Positions 32,448 to 39,482 of a stretch of DNA of 45,836 nt are shown here, in pieces (the stretch's first letter is position 1; each line of letters starts with the position of its first letter). This DNA comes from a virus. The stretch spans positions 1 to 45,836 of IMG/VR virus record IMGVR_UViG_3300020057_000055. One strand, 5' to 3'. The position numbers and the translations under genes were made by a program. The notes under the pieces are model-generated. The model searched no databases, had not been told where the DNA came from, and worked only from the letters and a program-made list of their open reading frames with translations.

Positions 32448-32800
32448 TGGTAAAAGATCAAGCAGTACTTGTAAGTCCTTTGATGCTGAAGAAAGCTATG
32501 GAAACTGTATGGTTAATTCCACCTAAATCAGTTATTAGGACATGTCTTGATGGATACTTTATTTTATATTACTCTGGTGAGTATCTGGTTAGAAAATGGA
32601 ATCGCGGAACCATTGTAAGACCCTATACAGCAGATACAGATATTCACTATCATGCTATATTGAAAGATATTACCTTTGCTGAGATTAAGTATGGTGACCC
32701 AGGAAAGCAATATGCACTTAGCTTCAGGCTGCCAAATAAGCATTACTTATCTTCCTGGAGTTACATACTTCCAACCGTAATCATTTCAAAGGCAAGATAA
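32447..32800 (+). CDS. Hypothetical early protein (117 aa)
   Basis: Its ATG overlaps the preceding TAA by one base and it ends one base before the helicase gene. Beta-rich (YFILYYSGEYLVRKWNRGT), basic C-terminus. No family recognised. Confidence 0.55.
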   Translation: MVKDQAVLVSPLMLKKAMETVWLIPPKSVIRTCLDGYFILYYSGEYLVRKWNRGTIVRPYTADTDIHYHAILKDITFAEIKYGDPGKQYALSFRLPNKHYLSSWSYILPTVIISKAR

Positions 32801-32801
32801 C

Positions 32802-34580
32802 ATGGCTTCCGCAATCCAAGAACTGTTAGCTTTAGCTAAAGCCCAGAAACTAGCTTTAGCTAAGAAAAACCTTCCAGTGGCAGGAATAGCTATTCCTGTT
32901 CCTGCCACTGTTCCTGTAGCTAATACTATAGCTATTCCTGCCACTGTTCCTGCCACTGTTCCTGCCACTGTTCCTATTCCTGAAGCAAATCCAGATATCC
33001 ATACAGGTATAGATAGGTATGGAAAGCTAATTGAATGGAACGCCGAACAATGGCAATTCATTCAAACAGTGCTATCCGGCAAGTCTTGCATCTTAATCGG
33101 TGCTGCTGGCACTGGTAAGACTACCACGATGCAGGGAGCTATTAGCCAGTTATTGCTAACTAAGTATTTTCCTCCAATGCAAGACCATGAGCATAAACAC
33201 TTGCCTACTGGGACTCCCGGTATCATAGGCGTATCATTCACTAAAACGGCTGTTAAGAATCTTCGCAGGGCAATGCCGAATGAGTTAAAAGATAACTGTA
33301 TAAATATTCATCAGTTACTAGAGTATCAACCAGTCTTTTACGAAGTAATAGATGCTGATGGCACACCTAGAAAGACGATGAAGTTTGAACCATCAAGAAA
33401 CCAGTTCAATAAGCTAAGTAGCGCAATCAAGATCATCATAATTGATGAATCTTCAATGGTAGCTGTAGATTTAGTGTATAAAATCTATTGTGCGCTTCCA
33501 GACCCATCTAAGGTAGCATTTATATACTTAGGTGATATTCAGCAATTGCCGCCTATATTTGGCTCTGCTATTCTAGGCTTTAAAATGCTATCTTTAACTA
33601 CAGTAGAACTTACTCAGGTTTACAGACAAGCATTAGAGTCTCCTATCATTAGATTACTTCACCGTATTCTATCTGGTGTTCCTATTCCAGCCTCAGAATA
33701 TCCTGCATGGGAGTATCCAGAAAAGCTTAAAATCCATGCTTGGAAGAAATCAATAAGCGCAGATAACGCACTAAGAACCATAGCGTTATTCTTCAAGAAT
33801 GCTTACGATGCTGGAAAGTATACACCAGAAGATGACATGATTCTTATTCCATTCAATAAAGCATGTGGCACCAATGAATTGAATAGGCATATTGCTAACC
33901 ACATTGCAAGAAAGCGTGGTTATGTAACTTATGAAATCGTGGCTGGTTATGAGCGGTTATACTTTTCTGTAGGTGAAAAGGTTTGGTATTCAAAGGAAGA
34001 TGCTGAGATAGTAAACATTAGAATTAATCAAGGTTACTCTGGTGCATGGCCCCAACCAGAGCATAAGTACCTAGATTATTGGGGAACTGTGCAACTTCCT
34101 GAAGGTGAAGTAACAGAGCATCATATCTTAAATGAATCAGAAAAAGATATTGACGAGCTTTTAGCTGGTATAAACTTGGACGATGAAGAACGAGTAAGAG
34201 AAGCTAGCCATATAGTAACAATTAAAATCTTAGCTACTGGCCAAGAACTGGAAGTTAAAACAGCCGCAGGATTAAATGAGATGATCTTATCTTATGCTTT
34301 AACTGTTCATAAAAGCCAAGGCTCTGAATGGAAGAAAGTATTTCTTATCTTACATAGCAGTCACAATACAATGCTACAAAGGGAGCTACTGTATACAGGA
34401 TGCAGCAGAGCCAGAGAAGAATTATATGTAATTTGTGAACCAGATAGTTTCACTAAGGGAGTAATAGGACAACGCATTAAAGGACATGATTTGAAAGCAA
34501 AAGCTGAATTCTTTAAAGGTAAGTTAGAAAGAGGTGAAGATGAATTGGTTGCTAAACTGCTAGAAGCTGATGAAAGGTAA
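32802..34580 (+). CDS. SF1 DNA helicase, RecD/Dda/Pif1-like
   Basis: 592 aa. Residues 27-60 form an unusual Pro/Ala/Val/Thr linker (PATVP repeats). The helicase core follows: Walker A GAAGTGKT at 100-107, motif II IIDES at 213-217, motif III GDIQQLPP at 244-251, the QVYRQ motif IV-like region at 272-276, and near residue 500 the TVHKSQGSEW motif V and YTGCSRAREELYV motif VI. This set identifies a 5'-3' SF1B helicase that opens DNA during replication or recombination. It lies in a chain of one-base overlaps with upstream genes. Confidence 0.9.
   Translation: MASAIQELLALAKAQKLALAKKNLPVAGIAIPVPATVPVANTIAIPATVPATVPATVPIPEANPDIHTGIDRYGKLIEWNAEQWQFIQTVLSGKSCILIGAAGTGKTTTMQGAISQLLLTKYFPPMQDHEHKHLPTGTPGIIGVSFTKTAVKNLRRAMPNELKDNCINIHQLLEYQPVFYEVIDADGTPRKTMKFEPSRNQFNKLSSAIKIIIIDESSMVAVDLVYKIYCALPDPSKVAFIYLGDIQQLPPIFGSAILGFKMLSLTTVELTQVYRQALESPIIRLLHRILSGVPIPASEYPAWEYPEKLKIHAWKKSISADNALRTIALFFKNAYDAGKYTPEDDMILIPFNKACGTNELNRHIANHIARKRGYVTYEIVAGYERLYFSVGEKVWYSKEDAEIVNIRINQGYSGAWPQPEHKYLDYWGTVQLPEGEVTEHHILNESEKDIDELLAGINLDDEERVREASHIVTIKILATGQELEVKTAAGLNEMILSYALTVHKSQGSEWKKVFLILHSSHNTMLQRELLYTGCSRAREELYVICEPDSFTKGVIGQRIKGHDLKAKAEFFKGKLERGEDELVAKLLEADER
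32934..32976 (+). repeat. 12-bp tandem repeat in the helicase linker
   Basis: ATTCCTGCCACTGTTCCTGC continues as CCACTGTTCCTG units of 12 bases, each encoding P-A-T-V. Copy number may vary by slippage, changing linker length. Confidence 0.7.
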
Positions 34581-34586
34581 TAGAAC

Positions 34587-34859
34587 ATGGCACGCTTAAA
34601 TGCTGATAAGATAAATAAAGAACTAACTAAGAAGAATATCCAGGATTACCAAGAGTATGCAATGAGCTTTATAAACGCATATACAGAAAGAGCTATTCCT
34701 GGACTTCATGTTCATCAACACACAATTGATGATTTAATAATGAAGGTAAAGCTTTGTGATCTGGCCTTGCTTGGTTTGGAAACACAGAAATGGACAGAGC
34801 ATTGGGCATTAGTAGAAAAAGAGAAAGAATTAGTTACTACACAAACAAAGGAAACATAA
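34587..34859 (+). CDS. Hypothetical early protein (90 aa)
   Basis: Helical and basic (NADKINKELTKKNIQDYQEY). It starts 6 bases after the helicase stop and its TAA overlaps the next ATG by one base. May be a helicase accessory by position; no motif. Confidence 0.55.
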   Translation: MARLNADKINKELTKKNIQDYQEYAMSFINAYTERAIPGLHVHQHTIDDLIMKVKLCDLALLGLETQKWTEHWALVEKEKELVTTQTKET

Positions 34860-35149
34860 TGGAACAAATTAAACAGTATATCAGTACACCTGTCCAAAAG
34901 CCTAAGACTGAGCCTAGAAGCAGGTTACAGTCTGCATGGTCAAAAACTAACTGGACTAATATGAGACTACTGGGAGCTAGCAAGCAGTTATGTAACCAAG
35001 CTGCTGAGTTAGGATTATACGCAATAGCAGGTCAAATACGCAGTGGAACACTGGCAATTGTAGTACTTAATTTAAAACAATATAAAGAGTATAAACAAAA
35101 AATACTAACTGACAGAAAAAAAGCTGTTGACACGACACCGTGCGCGTGA
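34859..35149 (+). CDS. Hypothetical early protein (96 aa)
   Basis: The start at 34859 overlaps the previous stop (TAATG) and follows AAAGGAAA; the longer in-frame reading from 34790 would sit inside the previous gene. Basic protein (KPKTEPRSRLQSAWSKTNW), no family recognised. Its last codons contain the promoter of the next unit. Confidence 0.55.
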   Translation: MEQIKQYISTPVQKPKTEPRSRLQSAWSKTNWTNMRLLGASKQLCNQAAELGLYAIAGQIRSGTLAIVVLNLKQYKEYKQKILTDRKKAVDTTPCA

Positions 35150-35155
35150 GATTAT
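35127..35155 (+). promoter_or_regulatory. Sigma70-like promoter
   Basis: TTGACA at 35127-35132, a 17-bp spacer and GATTAT at 35150-35155 (with TGA just before). It is embedded in the end of the upstream gene and would drive the 242-aa protein at 35256 with a leader of about 95 bases. Confidence 0.65.
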
Positions 35156-35171
35156 ATTGGTTCTGGCGCAG

Positions 35172-35204
35172 GATTCAGGCCAGCTAATAACTGAATCTGG
35201 TTTT
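35172..35204 (+). promoter_or_regulatory. Leader hairpin, attenuator-like
   Basis: GATTCAG (35172-35178) pairs with CTGAATC (35191-35197) and is followed by TGGTTTT. It stands between the promoter and the ATG at 35256. It could attenuate transcription or protect the 5' end of the mRNA. Confidence 0.4.
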
Positions 35205-35255
35205 AATCTTGTACCATAAACTTAAGACTGTAGTTTAACCACTGGAGAATCAAAA

Positions 35256-35984
35256 ATGTTTAAGAAACTTGCTTTCGTATGTAATGATGCAGTTGGAGAA
35301 GAACAGGCAGCACCTGGCCTTGCAGTAGTACCTGTGCAATCTGCTACTGCAATTGCGCAAATCAAAGCACAATTTAATAACAAGATTGATATGGTGGATT
35401 ATAAGTTTCACTTCAAGAAAGATGACCTTGGCAACAAGCGTCAAACTGTTGAATTGAAACTGCCGGTTCCTTCCATTGAAGGTATTGTTGCAATCCTTGA
35501 AAGCACGGATGAAGTATCCGGCCCCAAAGGACGTGAATTGCTGTTGGCTGCTGTTGCTGATATTATCAGTTCACAAGCACGTAACATCCTGAATGACGAA
35601 GCTAACCAAGCGATGAATGCAGCAAGTTTCCCGCTTGACCAAGTAACGTTTGAAGCAATTGCCTTGCTGCCGGATGCCGAGAAGCGTTGCCGTGGTATTG
35701 CCAAGGAAGTGTGGGATGAGTTTGTTAAGGATTACATTTCTATCATGCCTGCAATTACTGGTAAGACTATTGAAGCTGTTAGCTTTGCTGCTAAGCTGTT
35801 GCTTGGTAAGTATAACAGCATCAAAACCAACAAGCCGGTAATCGCCAAGCTGAAGGAACAACTGGCAATCTACACCAACAACTCGCCGCAAGCTGAAACG
35901 TTTTCAGAATGTGTTAAGTTCTTGGATGAGAAAGCTGATTCTCTCATGAAGCTTGACGAATCGGCAATGCTGGCAAACCTGTAA
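35256..35984 (+). CDS. Abundant unknown protein in its own transcription unit (242 aa)
   Basis: Soluble, mostly helical. Landmarks are RQTVELKLPVPSIEGIVAIL, EVWDEFVKDYISIMPAITGK and KYNSIKTNKPVIAKLKEQLA. Codons are enriched for G and C endings relative to neighbours, and the gene is bracketed by a consensus promoter and a strong terminator, so it is probably made in quantity. The last 150 residues can be aligned loosely with the 27875 protein ('F-x-x-D ... P-x-I-S/T-x-G-K ... K-Y/F-x-S ... K-x-Q-L'). Function unknown; a DNA-coating or takeover role would fit. Confidence 0.65.
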   Translation: MFKKLAFVCNDAVGEEQAAPGLAVVPVQSATAIAQIKAQFNNKIDMVDYKFHFKKDDLGNKRQTVELKLPVPSIEGIVAILESTDEVSGPKGRELLLAAVADIISSQARNILNDEANQAMNAASFPLDQVTFEAIALLPDAEKRCRGIAKEVWDEFVKDYISIMPAITGKTIEAVSFAAKLLLGKYNSIKTNKPVIAKLKEQLAIYTNNSPQAETFSECVKFLDEKADSLMKLDESAMLANL

Positions 35985-36005
35985 TATAATTTAATAGTCA
36001 AACCT

Positions 36006-36039
36006 AAAGGGATTACTAGGAAACTAGTAGTCCTTTTTT
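36006..36039 (+). terminator. Strong intrinsic terminator with GAAA tetraloop
   Basis: A 14-bp stem (two G-U pairs) joins 36006-36019 to 36024-36037 around GAAA. T34-T39 of this block give a six-base U-tract. It ends the 35256 transcription unit and overlaps the leader of the next gene. Confidence 0.85.
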
Positions 36040-36041
36040 AT

Positions 36042-36269
36042 ATGCCTACTAAATACTCAACGCAGCACAAAAAGCAATTTGTAGAATACCTGGAAACTGA
36101 AGGTAGATTATACACTGAGCTAGAATGTGCAGCCTATCTTAATACATCCCCTCAGTACATTAACTATCTAATAAAAGAGCATAGCATAGAGCGGCCTATA
36201 AAAACTAAGGCCGATGCTTTTAAATACATTAGAAAGTTACTGGATGAAAAGAATTCCTGCTGTTGTTAA
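36042..36269 (+). CDS. Small putative helix-turn-helix protein with Cys-Cys-Cys end (75 aa)
   Basis: LYTELECAAYLNTSPQYINY with the following LIKEHSIERP looks like a helix-turn-helix (residues about 21-46), and the protein is basic. It starts immediately after the U-tract of the terminator, so its only possible ribosome binding site lies in the terminator stem. It may therefore be read only by transcripts that pass the terminator. The last codons, Asn-Ser-Cys-Cys-Cys, form the 5' arm of a long RNA stem described separately. Possibly a regulator. Confidence 0.5.
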   Translation: MPTKYSTQHKKQFVEYLETEGRLYTELECAAYLNTSPQYINYLIKEHSIERPIKTKADAFKYIRKLLDEKNSCCC

Positions 36270-36349
36270 TGCACTAAACAGCTCTGTATTCAGAGCAACA
36301 AAGGCTTCTAGCCGACGGTAAGATGTAGCTAGCATTGCAGCAGCAGGAA
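36254..36349 (+). promoter_or_regulatory. Long RNA stem covering a ribosome binding site
   Basis: TTCCTGCTGTTGTTAATGC (36254-36272) pairs with GCATTGCAGCAGCAGGAA (36332-36349): 18 pairs with two G-U and one bulge. The enclosed 59 bases fold further into GCTCTG-TATT-CAGAGC (36281-36296) and GGCT-TCT-AGCC (36303-36313). The 3' arm holds the AGGAA that should serve the ATG at 36358, and the 5' arm is the end of the upstream coding sequence. Ribosomes finishing that gene would open the stem. Confidence 0.55.
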
Positions 36350-36357
36350 CCATACTT

Positions 36358-36618
36358 ATGAGCAATCCAACACCACCTAAAATCAGCAGATATTTACCGC
36401 TATGGAATAGATTAAAGACTCATAAAGTCTGTGCAATTACTGCTCACCCTAAATTTCACAAGACAATTATCAAGATGGTAAAGAACCGCAGAGATAAGGA
36501 TTTTGGTTATAGATTTATGCAAGGCGAATTAGGTATAAGAGAACAGATTAAAGCCACAGTAGACGGAAGCATAGTAACCTTTAAACTTAAAAGAATGTAC
36601 GGACTAGGAGATATATAA
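36358..36618 (+). CDS. Hypothetical early protein (86 aa)
   Basis: Basic protein (RYLPLWNRLKTHKVCAITAH, IIKMVKNRRDKDFGYRFMQG) with a C-terminal beta hairpin-like end. Its ribosome binding site is paired in the stem just upstream. Its TAA overlaps the next ATG by one base. No family recognised. Confidence 0.55.
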   Translation: MSNPTPPKISRYLPLWNRLKTHKVCAITAHPKFHKTIIKMVKNRRDKDFGYRFMQGELGIREQIKATVDGSIVTFKLKRMYGLGDI

Positions 36619-36704
36619 TGCACTTTGATTACTGGTTTTGGCCTCTCGTAAGTACCATCATCATACTCATTGGAATGTTCGCACAAGGAGGAAATGATAA
36701 ATGA
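36618..36704 (+). CDS. Tiny membrane protein (28 aa)
   Basis: MHFDYWFWPLVSTIIILIGM followed by FAQGGNDK: one membrane helix. It overlaps the previous stop by one base and the next start by 4 bases (ATGA). Its end carries the AAGGAGG site of the next gene. It is the third such peptide in the early arm. Confidence 0.5.
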   Translation: MHFDYWFWPLVSTIIILIGMFAQGGNDK

Positions 36705-36958
36705 CTTGCACGCCAGAAGAAGTTAAGATGAAAATGGCTGCGCTTCAAGAGTCTATTCATTTAGCTCATCCTTCAATGACAGCTATGCTTAGAGATATCC
36801 ATACTCTCTTACGTTCTGACCCTGAGAATGTAACTCTTATGGATGACTCTGACATAGCTATCTTAGTCGCTGGATTAAAGATTCAAACCAAGACTGATAT
36901 CACAGCCACAGTTTTAAAAACTAAGATTAAAAAGAATGTAACTGTGGATGATATTTAA
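36701..36958 (+). CDS. Hypothetical early protein (85 aa)
   Basis: Helical protein (EEVKMKMAALQESIHLAHPS, DDSDIAILVAGLKIQTKTD) with a Lys-rich C-terminus. CAAGGAGG lies 11 bases upstream of the ATG. The pattern ending 'DIAILVAGLK ... TDI' recalls small phage proteins near recombination genes, but I cannot name it. Confidence 0.55.
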   Translation: MTCTPEEVKMKMAALQESIHLAHPSMTAMLRDIHTLLRSDPENVTLMDDSDIAILVAGLKIQTKTDITATVLKTKIKKNVTVDDI

Positions 36959-36960
36959 TA

Positions 36961-37314
36961 ATGTGTATCGCAATCACTTATACACATCTGATATTAAAAC
37001 ACCACACGCATTTCCAGGATTACAAACTCATAGCTGAATGGCTAGGTGATTATGAATACATCATACCAGCAGATAGAATAGAAAATACTGATCTTGGTTT
37101 GCTACTTTTAATTTGGTGTAAGGGTAGTTTAAGAAAAGCCTGGGAATTAAGCCTGATAACTACTCTTTTTTCTGTCACCACACAAAGGAAAATAGCAATA
37201 TGGATACACAAGCAGCTACTTCTAAGACAACCGACATACGACTTAGACAGCTCTCTTACTCCAGCAGACTCACTTTACATGCCTGCCCCAGAAAGTTCCA
37301 ACTCTATAAACTAA
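36961..37314 (+). CDS. Hypothetical protein overlapping the nuclease gene (117 aa)
   Basis: It starts two bases after the preceding TAA (AATAATG), so coupling is likely. Hydrophobic in its middle (GLLLLIWCKGSLRKAWELSL). The last 38 codons overlap the start of the Cas4-like gene in another frame. The long overlap is unusual; either it is real, or the protein is a shadow and the region before 37200 is leader. Confidence 0.4.
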   Translation: MCIAITYTHLILKHHTHFQDYKLIAEWLGDYEYIIPADRIENTDLGLLLLIWCKGSLRKAWELSLITTLFSVTTQRKIAIWIHKQLLLRQPTYDLDSSLTPADSLYMPAPESSNSIN

Positions 37315-38153
37315 ATGCAGTGCAGGAAGATGATGATGGAATCAGTGGAGACAACACCACATTCGCATTTGGACATGCTGTGGGGCAAGGAATACAAAGT
37401 GTTCTGGAAGAAAAATCAGATGATACTATATATTTTGATATCTTCAGGGCATGGGACAGTGATTTACTTAGTGAACTACCCAAAAAAGGAAAGTCTTTCT
37501 GGCTTGCAGTCCACGCAGTTGATAAGTTTAAAGCCTTAAAAAAGAATGGCTTTCTTAAAGGCTGGAAACTAGCGCAGTATAAAGGCAGGCCAGCCGCAGA
37601 GCTTAGTTTCATTATCAAATTTCCAGATGGCTATACCTATAAAGGTTTCGTAGATGCAGTATTAGTGCATGAAAAAACTGGTGAAGTCATGGTGCTGGAA
37701 GTAAAAACTACAGGCATGAGATATGTATCAGCAGCAAGCTACAAAAACTCAGCCCAAGCAGTTGGTTACTCAATTGTATTAGATGCTCTGTTCCCGGGAT
37801 TGTCTAGTTATACTGTGAAGTATATGATCTATATGACTTTGCAAAGAGAATTTGAAGTAATGGACTTTAAGAAAGATTATCTTGTCCGTGCTTTGTGGAT
37901 TAGAGAACTGATGCTTGACATAGAAATAATAAAAATATACGAGAAAACTAATATCTATCCTATGCACGGTGAATCATGTCTTAACTGGGGCAGAGAATGT
38001 GAATACTTTAATATCTGTACATTAAGTACCGCCACATTGACTAAGCCACTAGAGCCTAAGCATGAAGCTAGAATACTGCATGGCATAGAAAACGAATTTG
38101 AAATCAAGCTAGAGTTAAAAGACTTAATTGCAGCTCAACTCGCTAAAGAATAA
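37200..38153 (+). CDS. PD-(D/E)XK nuclease, Cas4/RecB-like with four Cys
   Basis: 317 aa. Active-site residues: His59 (FAFGHAVG), Asp152 (GFVDAVL), Glu167 and Lys169 (LEVKTTG), Gln186 and Tyr190 (SAQAVGYS). Cys29 (ACPRKF) with Cys260, Cys267 and Cys273 near the C-terminus (CLNWGRECEYFNIC) has the spacing of the Fe-S cluster cysteines of Cas4 and AddB. It probably resects DNA ends for the Sak4-like ATPase encoded next. The start at 37200 follows AAAGGAAA. The conserved part begins near residue 18 (LSYSSRLTLHACP). Confidence 0.85.
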   Translation: MDTQAATSKTTDIRLRQLSYSSRLTLHACPRKFQLYKLNAVQEDDDGISGDNTTFAFGHAVGQGIQSVLEEKSDDTIYFDIFRAWDSDLLSELPKKGKSFWLAVHAVDKFKALKKNGFLKGWKLAQYKGRPAAELSFIIKFPDGYTYKGFVDAVLVHEKTGEVMVLEVKTTGMRYVSAASYKNSAQAVGYSIVLDALFPGLSSYTVKYMIYMTLQREFEVMDFKKDYLVRALWIRELMLDIEIIKIYEKTNIYPMHGESCLNWGRECEYFNICTLSTATLTKPLEPKHEARILHGIENEFEIKLELKDLIAAQLAKE

Positions 38154-38166
38154 AAGGAATACTTAC

Positions 38167-38313
38167 ATGATTATCCAGAAGCCAGTAAGAAAACTAAACA
38201 AAATGTTCGACGGCGGGCTATCAAAAAAGTACCTGAAATATCTTGGAACATTGCCGAAGTGTGTGTTGGAACTGGAAGTAAAGATTCAACGACGCGCAAG
38301 GGGAATGCTGTGA
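38167..38313 (+). CDS. Short basic protein (48 aa)
   Basis: Very basic (KPVRKLNKMFDGGLSKKYLK). It ends in TGA that overlaps the GTG start of the next gene (GTGA). Preceded by AAAGGAATACTTAC. Possibly a DNA-binding peptide or a translational coupler. Confidence 0.45.
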   Translation: MIIQKPVRKLNKMFDGGLSKKYLKYLGTLPKCVLELEVKIQRRARGML

Positions 38314-39164
38314 AGCTAACTAATAAGAAGTTATCAACTGTGCAGAGAGCCTTGGTATTCGGGCCGCCAAAGGTAGGAAAGACTCAGCTTGTATCTGAGT
38401 TAGCTAAATCATTCTATCTTGATTGGTTCGACTTAGAGAATGGCTACGCTACTTTACTTAAGCTACCAGAAGAAGCTAGAGAACGCATTGAGATATTCTC
38501 AATCCCGGATACTAAAGTATTCCCAATCGCCATTGAGACTATGCTTAAGGTAATCACAGGTAATAAGACTGAGATATGCCATGTGCATGGTAAAGTATCT
38601 TGCCCGCTATGTAAAGCAGCGCATACTAAAGGCGAGATAGAAGCCGAGTATTTCAGCGCCATAGAGCTTAACACATTGCCAGCAAATCATATCTTCGTAG
38701 TTGATTCGCTTACTCAGCTAGCAGTTAGTACAATGAATCATCTCACTAAAACTCAAGGTGATTTATACAAACCAGAGTGGCCTGATTACAGAAATCAAGG
38801 GCAGCTTATGGATAAGTTTCTTTCTCAGGTTGCTCAAGCAAGTTATAACGTAGTGTGCATAAGCCATGAGTTAGAAATAGAGCAAGAATCTGGAGTTAAG
38901 AAACTGGTTCCAGTTAGCGGTACTACAAACTTTTCCCGTAACACATCTAAATACTTCGATCACGTAGTGTATTGTGATATCAAGAACGGTAAGCACATTG
39001 CTGCTTCCAAAACTACTTATAGTAATGCAGTCCAGACTGGTAGCAGAACCGATGTAGATATGCAACGAGAAGGAGCAAGCGGATTGCTAGAAGTGTTTAA
39101 GACGCCGAGAGCAGCACCACTAACTCCCGGCATGATAGCCGCAGCGCAGTTAAAAGGAGTTTAA
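38310..39164 (+). CDS. Sak4-like RecA-fold ATPase
   Basis: The start is the GTG at 38310, because AAGGGGA lies 6 bases before it and the frame begins to look conserved there. 284 aa. Walker A GPPKVGKT at 18-25, Walker B IFVVDSLTQL, then a sensor-like NVVCISHELE. This matches the phage Sak4 (AAA_24) single-strand annealing and recombination ATPases. An insertion with His and four Cys/His (CHVHGKVSCPLCKAAH) is a likely zinc knuckle, which I do not recall from the core family. The flanking genes (nuclease, SSB-like) complete a recombination module. Confidence 0.85.
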   Translation: MKLTNKKLSTVQRALVFGPPKVGKTQLVSELAKSFYLDWFDLENGYATLLKLPEEARERIEIFSIPDTKVFPIAIETMLKVITGNKTEICHVHGKVSCPLCKAAHTKGEIEAEYFSAIELNTLPANHIFVVDSLTQLAVSTMNHLTKTQGDLYKPEWPDYRNQGQLMDKFLSQVAQASYNVVCISHELEIEQESGVKKLVPVSGTTNFSRNTSKYFDHVVYCDIKNGKHIAASKTTYSNAVQTGSRTDVDMQREGASGLLEVFKTPRAAPLTPGMIAAAQLKGV

Positions 39165-39165
39165 A

Positions 39166-39423
39166 ATGCCCAAAGTCATACGTGTTACAACTACAAATAC
39201 AATAACTTTCCCATTTGATCGGGATAATTATCCTCCAGAACTGCACATAACCACCATTGAAGAAGCAGCAGAAGAAGAACAAGCGTGCATAGAAAAAGAA
39301 CAATCATACCTGTATAGTGATTATCCGGATGGTACTGTAGTAAGTGCAGAAGTAGTAGTAGATGTAGTAGATGTAGAAGAACCTAACCAAAATCAAGGAG
39401 AACTGAATCTAAAAGACATCTAA
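39166..39423 (+). CDS. Acidic small protein (85 aa)
   Basis: Highly acidic, with a Glu-rich core (EEAAEEEQACIEKEQSYLYS) and a Val/Asp stretch (SAEVVVDVVDVEEPNQ). It starts one base after the ATPase stop. May be a disordered DNA-mimic or binding partner in the recombination module; speculative. Confidence 0.5.
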   Translation: MPKVIRVTTTNTITFPFDRDNYPPELHITTIEEAAEEEQACIEKEQSYLYSDYPDGTVVSAEVVVDVVDVEEPNQNQGELNLKDI

Positions 39424-39429
39424 TCATAA

Positions 39430-39460
39430 GCTAATATAAGCTAAGCTAATCGTAGGCTAA
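39430..39460. repeat. Four GCTAA words before the SSB-like gene
   Basis: GCTAA at 39430, 39440, 39445 and 39456 (start-to-start spacing 10, 5 and 11). Spacing near one or half a helical turn suggests a binding site or simple slippage. Confidence 0.4.
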
Positions 39461-39482
39461 TTTAATTAACTAAGGAAACAAA

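Noticed and set aside
39430-39460. GCTAA repeats as an iteron origin
   Set aside because: Only four 5-base words in an AT-rich gap; too short and irregular compared with the 28.6-29.0 kb region.
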